Source: an uncultured Mollicutes bacterium
GTDB taxonomy: Bacteria; Bacillota_I; Bacilli_A; RF39; UBA660
Assembly: GCA_900550145.1 (NCBI GenBank)
Contig: URRF01000016.1
Coordinates: 1-32,237, forward strand
DNA: 32,237 nt
Direction of reading: 5' to 3'
Shown: positions 32,018 through 32,237 of the stretch, in pieces
Layout: every line of letters starts with the position of its first letter
Numbering within the stretch: position 1 is the stretch's first letter
Notes under the pieces: generated by a model
The model's input: the letters and a program-made list of their open reading frames with translations, nothing else
What the model was told of the DNA's origin: nothing
The model's database searches: none
Translations under genes and position numbers: made by a program

Positions 32018-32094
32018 TGGTGACCAGTACGAGATTCGAACTCGTGAATGCCGCCGTGAAAGGGCGGTGTGTTAAGCCACTTCACCAACTGGCC
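32018..32094 (-). tRNA. tRNA-Glu (TTC)
   Basis: A complete 77-nt cloverleaf with encoded CCA; anticodon loop CTTTCAC gives TTC. Acceptor GGCCAGT/ACTGGTC and a normal GTTCGAATC T-loop. This is the main Glu isoacceptor. Confidence 0.96.
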
Positions 32095-32101
32095 AAAAAA
32101 A

Positions 32102-32178
32102 TGGCGCCCCAACTAGGACTTGAACCTAGGACCCCTTGATTAACAGTCAAGTGCTCTAACCAACTGAGCTATTGAGGC
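32102..32178 (-). tRNA. tRNA-Asn (GTT)
   Basis: A complete 77-nt cloverleaf with encoded CCA. The anticodon loop CTGTTAA gives GTT, and the acceptor stem GCCTCAA/TTGGGGC pairs with one G-U. It is 7 bases from tRNA-Glu(TTC), in the same transcript. Confidence 0.96.
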
Positions 32179-32185
32179 GTATAAA

Positions 32186-32237
32186 TGGTGGGCCTGAATG
32201 GACTTGAACCATCGACCTCACGCTTATCAGGCGTGCG
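32186..32237 (-). tRNA. tRNA-Ile (GAT), 3' part, runs off window
   Basis: The visible 52 bases include the anticodon arm (loop CTGATAA, anticodon GAT), variable loop, T-arm and encoded CCA. The D-arm and 5' acceptor strand lie beyond the window end. Confidence 0.92.

Noticed and set aside
1..32237. CRISPR array or alternative genetic code (TGA as Trp)
   Set aside because: No regularly spaced repeats were seen. TGA serves as a stop in several genes (for example the flippase and infB overlaps) and Trp is encoded by TGG.

Overview
The window comes from a very AT-rich Bacillota genome. The codon use, Shine-Dalgarno sites of GGAGG/GGTGG type, the rimP-nusA-ylxR-infB-rbfA cluster, type II thymidine kinase, MurJ of YtgP type and prepilin-like surface proteins suggest a small-genome, probably gut-associated member of class Bacilli (RF39/Mollicutes-neighbour type). 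That placement is inference. TGA is used as stop, so the standard bacterial code applies.

Left edge (1 to about 1800): DNA visibly richer in G+C than the rest. It carries the start of a sigma-factor-like gene of integrative elements, a hairpin-rich non-coding stretch and the C-terminal part of an FtsX-type ABC permease. The permease is fused in frame, near 1791-1803, to the N-terminal part of a host-type prepilin gene. The join is either a real deletion/recombination or an assembly chimera.

2500-8480 (minus strand): pyrimidine nucleoside phosphorylase, an XRE regulator, a short SSB, a tcdA-tdk-sufB operon, an anchored protein of unknown function, and a likely 6S RNA whose promoter lies inside the end of the upstream ttcA-like gene. 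8482-13391 (minus strand): the ttcA-like gene and the rimP-nusA-ylxR-infB-rbfA operon, with a one-domain RimP and no ylxQ. 13513-16143 (plus strand): CPBP protease, metallophosphoesterase and a second surface protein with the same WRIIG-type domain as the prepilin. 16177-20161 (minus strand): a heterodimeric ABC exporter and a small unknown protein.

20425-24913 is the accessory part. A small RNA with a near-consensus promoter is followed by an island of about 4.3 kb bounded by a perfect 60-bp direct repeat. The repeat is the 3' end of the neighbouring metallophosphoesterase gene plus the small-RNA promoter region. Inside are an IS1634-type transposase remnant, a large inverted repeat, and two 5'-truncated Rhs/YD-repeat fragments. 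Each fragment has its own variable C-terminus and a following candidate immunity gene. This looks like a store of orphan toxin/immunity cassettes.

24874-31533 (minus strand): a metallophosphoesterase that seems to start at ATT, a radical SAM/SPASM protein, recG, then (after a separate plus-strand small-RNA unit at about 28630-28768) a glycosyltransferase and a MurJ-like flippase. The right end holds a tRNA cluster transcribed leftwards: Ile(GAT, partial), Asn(GTT), Glu(TTC), Glu(CTC).

A recurring feature is that stop codons lie inside the terminator hairpin (at least six genes), a sign of very compact gene ends.
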